This document shows, one piece after another, positions 60,549 to 64,000 of a stretch of DNA of 64,000 nucleotides. This DNA is from Sediminibacterium sp. GTDB lineage: Bacteria > Bacteroidota > Bacteroidia > Chitinophagales > Chitinophagaceae. A model generated the notes under the pieces. That model ran no database searches, had not been told where the DNA came from, and saw only the letters and a list, made by a program, of their open reading frames with translations. The DNA lies in assembly GCA_007280515.1 (NCBI GenBank), contig QYPL01000002.1, positions 100,929 to 164,928 of the forward strand, in the 5' to 3' direction. Each line of letters starts with the position of its first letter. Positions within the stretch are counted from its first letter, which is position 1. The translations under genes were made by a program, and so were the position numbers.

Positions 60549-63500
60549 TTAGTTAAATAAGTATCTAACACCAATTTGTAACTGCCAACGAGAAGCAATA
60601 CTTGAAGATGGAGTATAAGGTCTTGATTGAGGTAATTGCTTAGTTTGATCTAAGAAAGGAAATCTGTAGATAGGCGTTTTACCATCTGTATCAATTCCTG
60701 TTAATGTTAAAGGAGCAGTTGTTGTTGGTACATAGAACACACCCCAATCTTTATTTAACAAGTTAGTTAAGTTATAAATATCAGCTGTTAAACGAATCGT
60801 GTGCTTGTTTTTACCAGAAGTAAATCTAATGTCTTGTGTAAAGTTTAAATCTAATTTATGGGTCCAAGGTAATACGTAAGCATTTCTTTCAGCAAACTCA
60901 CCTCTATGTTTAGATAAATAAGGGTTATTAGCAATGAAAGTATTTAATTGGTTCCACAAGGTAGTTTGATCTCTTTGATCAGGATAAGCAACCCCATTCA
61001 CAGTTACTGTGCTAGAGTTAATTAATTTAATTTGAGAAGGATCTTTAGGTATAAACATTAAATCATTAAATGTAATACCATCGTTGTTTACGTCACCACT
61101 TACATAATAAGAAGTAGCATAGTTAGGAGCACCTTCATACACTAAACCAACTGATGATAATAAGTTTTTAGAAAATTCTTTCTTATATATCATGCTCGCA
61201 ATAATTCTGTTCGGTAAGTAGTTATTAGAGAAGCCAGCAATAAATTCGTTAGGATTGCCAGAAGTAAGTTTTGAACCCCACATGGTAGAGGCAGTAGAAC
61301 CAGTCACCGCTGCATCATAAGCAACTTGTCTTGTATAAGCTGCTGTAGCTATAAAGTTTTTACTTACTTTTTGAATTTGCAATGTTCCTGTAGCAGCATA
61401 ACCTGCATTTGAATTGGTCATGTAAATAGCATTACCAATTGATGGGTTAGCAGCAGAAGCTTTAACAGTACTTCCAGTTACCATTTGAGCACCTCCAAAA
61501 GGATAACTAGTTGTATAAGGGAATCTGAAACGACCATCTGATAAACGCACTAAACCAGTTGAAGGAAGTGCAATATTTTGGAATACAGATGCATCTAATT
61601 GCTTAGTATAAGAACCTTCTGCAGTTACTGTCCAACCATTACCTAATTTTTTATCGGCCGCTAAAGTAGATTTAAATACTTGAGGGAATTTATAATTAGG
61701 ATCGGTTACGTTAATAGAATAAGAACTACTTAAACCAGCGGTTGCTTGCGGACGGTTAGCATTGATATCTGGAGAGAAATTGTAAGTTGTTCCGTTTGAA
61801 ATACTTCCAAATAAAGCCATACCAGAGTTAGAAGCTTGGTTAGAAATCCATACAAAAGGAGGAGCACCCTGGAATAAACCAGCACCACCACGAATTTGTA
61901 AAGTTTGGTCACCATATACATCATAGTTAAATCCAATTCTTGGAGAAACTTGAATAGCTGTAGAAGGTTGAGAACCTGTATTGGCATGAATACCATTATA
62001 GAAATGTGTTAAAGTATACACTACTGGGTTATACAAGAAAGTATTGTAGAAATTGGTATAGTCAGCTCTGATACCATAAGTGATAGTTAACTTATCTGAA
62101 GCTCTGTATTTATCTTGAATGAAGAAACCAGCTTCAAAATCCTTAGGGCCTACTAATGGGAAATCACCACCGCCTAGTGTATATGATAAATCATATCTGC
62201 CAGCAGGTTTTGTTCCAGCAGCAGCTGCATAGAAATCGGCTAAGCTATTGAAACGGTATGTTCCAGAATAGTTAGGAGAGAAACCATTTAAATATTTTTT
62301 ATAAGAAGACTGGATTCCAGCTGTGATCTCATGATTACCTGCATATACAGATAAGATATCATTGAATTGGAATACATCTGTATTTAGCTTGTTACCATAA
62401 GTATACAACTCAAATCCAAAAGAAGTGAAAGGCTTACTACTTGAAATGGTACCCGAACCATCTAAGATATCCACCATTGGAAATTCTTTTTCAGATAAAG
62501 CATTTCTGAAATCTCTTAAAGCTGAATAACCAATTTGTAATTTATTACTCATTCTATTAGAGAACTTCGTGTTCAACTCAGCAATAAATACATTTGCGTT
62601 GTTGTTGATGGCATAACCAGCTCCAAAAAAAGGAAGTGCAGTTGCATCTGCTTGTCTACGACCTACAGAGCCACTATTAGAAGGAGGTATTTGATTAGAA
62701 GATTTTAAATAACTATATTTTAAACTAAAAGTGTTATTCTCATTTATGTTCCAATCAATCTTAGCTGTTAAACGTTTAGACTTTGCAGCATAAGAATAAT
62801 TTTGGTAAGGACCTGGATCGTAATTGTATTTTGATTTTAAGAAAGCAGCTAAGGCATCTAAGTCTGCAGCGTTTGCATTAGAAATAGTTGTACCGTTAGC
62901 AGGAGAAGAAGCAGTAGAAGCTGACCATGTAATGGCAGGAGCAGATCTTTCTTCTTGTTCTGCATTGATAAAATAGAATAATTTATTTTTAATTAAAGCA
63001 CCACCTACTGTGAAGCCTTTAAGGTCATAATTGAAATCTTGCTTTGGAACAGTAATAGTGTAAGGTGCAGCATTTACATCATATCCTTGCCAATCTTTAC
63101 TCTTCATATATTGATAAACCGATCCAGTTGCAGTGTTCGCACCAGAACGAGATACAGAGTTCACGTTACCTCCAACGAAACCTCCTTGACGAACGTCAAA
63201 CGGAGAAATATTTACTTGAATTTGCTCAATCGCATCTAATGAAATCGCAGTTTGACCTGTTTGACCTCCGATATCACCAGATAATCCAAAAGAGTTATTA
63301 AAGTTTGCACCATCTACAGTGATATTGTTCAATTGAGAACTTTGACCACCGAAAGACATACCGTTATAAGTAGGTGTTAATTTGATGATGTCTTTGTATG
63401 AACGAGAAATAGTAGGCAAACTTGTGATTTGATTTCTATTAAAGTTATCTTGAGAACCCGTTCTTGAATTAGAAAAAACTTTATCTTGGTTAGAAGACTT

Positions 63501-63866
63501 TACTACGACTTCTTTCAAAGTATTAGAGGCTTCTACTAGTTTAAAGTTTACTTTAAATGCTTGACCTAATAATAAGTTAATATCATTTTGTTGGTCCTTT
63601 TTGAAGCCTACATAAGAAACTTCAACTAAGTAAGGGCCACCAATTTTTAAGTTGGTTAAGTTGTATCTACCATCGGTACGCGTAGTAGTTACATATTTAG
63701 TACCAGTGGGTTGGTGGGTTGCAGTAACTGAAACGCCAGCTAAACCAGCAGTACCATTTGAAACCGAACCTTGTATTTCAGCAGTTGTCTCTTGTGCGTT
63801 TACTTTAATAATTGATATTAAAATTACTAATATCAAGGATAACGCTTGTTTTAAAACACTTTTCAT
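60549..63866 (-). CDS. Oar-like TonB-dependent receptor
   Basis: An 1105-residue outer-membrane receptor. Sec signal to about residue 25 (KVNAQ). A carboxypeptidase-like regulatory domain occupies about 28-115 (EIQGSVSNGTAGLAGVSVTA). The plug is at about 130-240, with LPTISRSYKDIIKLTPTYNG and FDVRQGGFVGGNVNSVSRSG, which are Oar hallmarks. The barrel covers the rest and ends QLQIGVRYLFN. Oar-type proteins export or take up large substrates such as peptides and have been linked to protease secretion and development in myxobacteria. There is no SusD partner, so a polysaccharide-utilisation role is unlikely. A clear promoter precedes it. Confidence 0.92.
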   Translation of the reverse strand: MKSVLKQALSLILVILISIIKVNAQETTAEIQGSVSNGTAGLAGVSVTATHQPTGTKYVTTTRTDGRYNLTNLKIGGPYLVEVSYVGFKKDQQNDINLLLGQAFKVNFKLVEASNTLKEVVVKSSNQDKVFSNSRTGSQDNFNRNQITSLPTISRSYKDIIKLTPTYNGMSFGGQSSQLNNITVDGANFNNSFGLSGDIGGQTGQTAISLDAIEQIQVNISPFDVRQGGFVGGNVNSVSRSGANTATGSVYQYMKSKDWQGYDVNAAPYTITVPKQDFNYDLKGFTVGGALIKNKLFYFINAEQEERSAPAITWSASTASSPANGTTISNANAADLDALAAFLKSKYNYDPGPYQNYSYAAKSKRLTAKIDWNINENNTFSLKYSYLKSSNQIPPSNSGSVGRRQADATALPFFGAGYAINNNANVFIAELNTKFSNRMSNKLQIGYSALRDFRNALSEKEFPMVDILDGSGTISSSKPFTSFGFELYTYGNKLNTDVFQFNDILSVYAGNHEITAGIQSSYKKYLNGFSPNYSGTYRFNSLADFYAAAAGTKPAGRYDLSYTLGGGDFPLVGPKDFEAGFFIQDKYRASDKLTITYGIRADYTNFYNTFLYNPVVYTLTHFYNGIHANTGSQPSTAIQVSPRIGFNYDVYGDQTLQIRGGAGLFQGAPPFVWISNQASNSGMALFGSISNGTTYNFSPDINANRPQATAGLSSSYSINVTDPNYKFPQVFKSTLAADKKLGNGWTVTAEGSYTKQLDASVFQNIALPSTGLVRLSDGRFRFPYTTSYPFGGAQMVTGSTVKASAANPSIGNAIYMTNSNAGYAATGTLQIQKVSKNFIATAAYTRQVAYDAAVTGSTASTMWGSKLTSGNPNEFIAGFSNNYLPNRIIASMIYKKEFSKNLLSSVGLVYEGAPNYATSYYVSGDVNNDGITFNDLMFIPKDPSQIKLINSSTVTVNGVAYPDQRDQTTLWNQLNTFIANNPYLSKHRGEFAERNAYVLPWTHKLDLNFTQDIRFTSGKNKHTIRLTADIYNLTNLLNKDWGVFYVPTTTAPLTLTGIDTDGKTPIYRFPFLDQTKQLPQSRPYTPSSSIASRWQLQIGVRYLFN

Positions 63867-63893
63867 TTTGTAAGGGATTATTGTTTATGGAGG

Positions 63894-63924
63894 CAAAAAT
63901 AAACTAAAACTTGTGAATTACGAA
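63894..63924 (-). promoter_or_regulatory. Bacteroidota-type promoter for the Oar-like receptor gene
   Basis: On the minus strand: TTCG (63921-63924, one change from TTTG), 19 bases, then TATTTTTG (63894-63901). Transcription would begin near 63887, leaving a leader of about 20 bases to the ATG at 63866. It has the same spacing and -7 sequence as the promoter at 11033-11063. Confidence 0.55.
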
Positions 63925-64000
63925 CACTTGTGGTTAACATTCCATTAACTAAAAACAAGGTTTTTCCGTGATTCAAAATAGGGATAAAACTTAAGTTTTA

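Noticed and set aside
60549..63866. SusC-type receptor of a polysaccharide utilisation locus
   Set aside because: There is no SusD-like lipoprotein next to it, and the plug shows Oar-type motifs. The GH29 and GH36-like genes are far away.
1..64000. CRISPR array, insertion sequence, phage region, tRNA or rRNA
   Set aside because: No spaced direct repeats, transposase or integrase motifs, cloverleaf-like sequence or conserved rRNA stretch was seen on either strand by reading.

Overview
The window is AT-rich DNA from a member of the Bacteroidota, probably a Chitinophagaceae-like environmental bacterium. The genus call is inference. Supporting signs are an Oar-type TonB-dependent receptor, a type IX secretion (T9SS) type A sorting tail, several families common in this phylum (DUF5916, DUF1501, serine hydrolase-DUF3471), AT-rich leaders without clear Shine-Dalgarno sequences, and promoters of the TTTG-N19-TAnnTTTG type. 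No tRNA, rRNA, CRISPR array, insertion sequence or phage gene was recognised. About 45 protein genes fill almost the whole window, on both strands, in short operons often closed by strong bidirectional hairpin terminators.

Layout. 1-1.2 kb: the 3' end of a TonB-dependent receptor. 1.3-11 kb: a Tat-exported Gfo/Idh/MocA oxidoreductase, a serine hydrolase, a Tat-exported class V aminotransferase, an AbgB-like amidohydrolase, a T9SS-tailed protein with a C1q-like partner, and a Tat-exported M24 peptidase. 11-24.4 kb: a DUF5916 outer-membrane protein, a divergent pair of about 1000-residue VPS10/BNR propellers, a serine lipoprotein hydrolase, an M20 amidohydrolase, an AlkB-type alkane hydroxylase and a GH29 fucosidase. 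24.5-29.8 kb: a sugar isomerase, ApbE, a formylglycine-enzyme-like protein, a second Gfo/Idh/MocA protein, a SET-domain protein and DUF2147. 30-39.6 kb: a propeller-phosphoesterase fusion, then a tight four-gene operon (NHL propeller, DUF1549/DUF1553 cytochrome, DUF1501, membrane cytochrome with LRR-like and chitobiase-like parts). 39.6-48.6 kb: a GH36-like hydrolase, PhyH-AKR-Dabb genes, an orphan membrane protein, an alpha/beta hydrolase and a kinase/class III aminotransferase fusion. 48.7-56.8 kb: an MFS transporter, two N-acyl-D-amino-acid deacylase homologues (one without its metal ligands), a third serine hydrolase and a VIT/CCC1 transporter. 56.9-63.9 kb: a third Gfo/Idh/MocA protein next to a HEAT-DUF1080-DUF1080 protein, then an Oar-like receptor.

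The common theme is extracytoplasmic scavenging. At least eight proteins carry twin-arginine (RR) leaders and many others carry Sec or lipoprotein signals. Gfo/Idh/MocA, a hydroxypyruvate-isomerase-like protein and DUF1080 fit periplasmic oxidation and cleavage of glycosides through 3-keto intermediates. The M20, M24, serine hydrolase and D-aminoacylase genes fit peptide and N-acyl amino acid use. The most unusual items are the 32.6-39.6 kb cytochrome/DUF1501 operon, the kinase-aminotransferase fusion at 46.3 kb, the ligand-less deacylase at 50.3 kb, and two nested inverted repeats over a predicted promoter at 30.0 kb.
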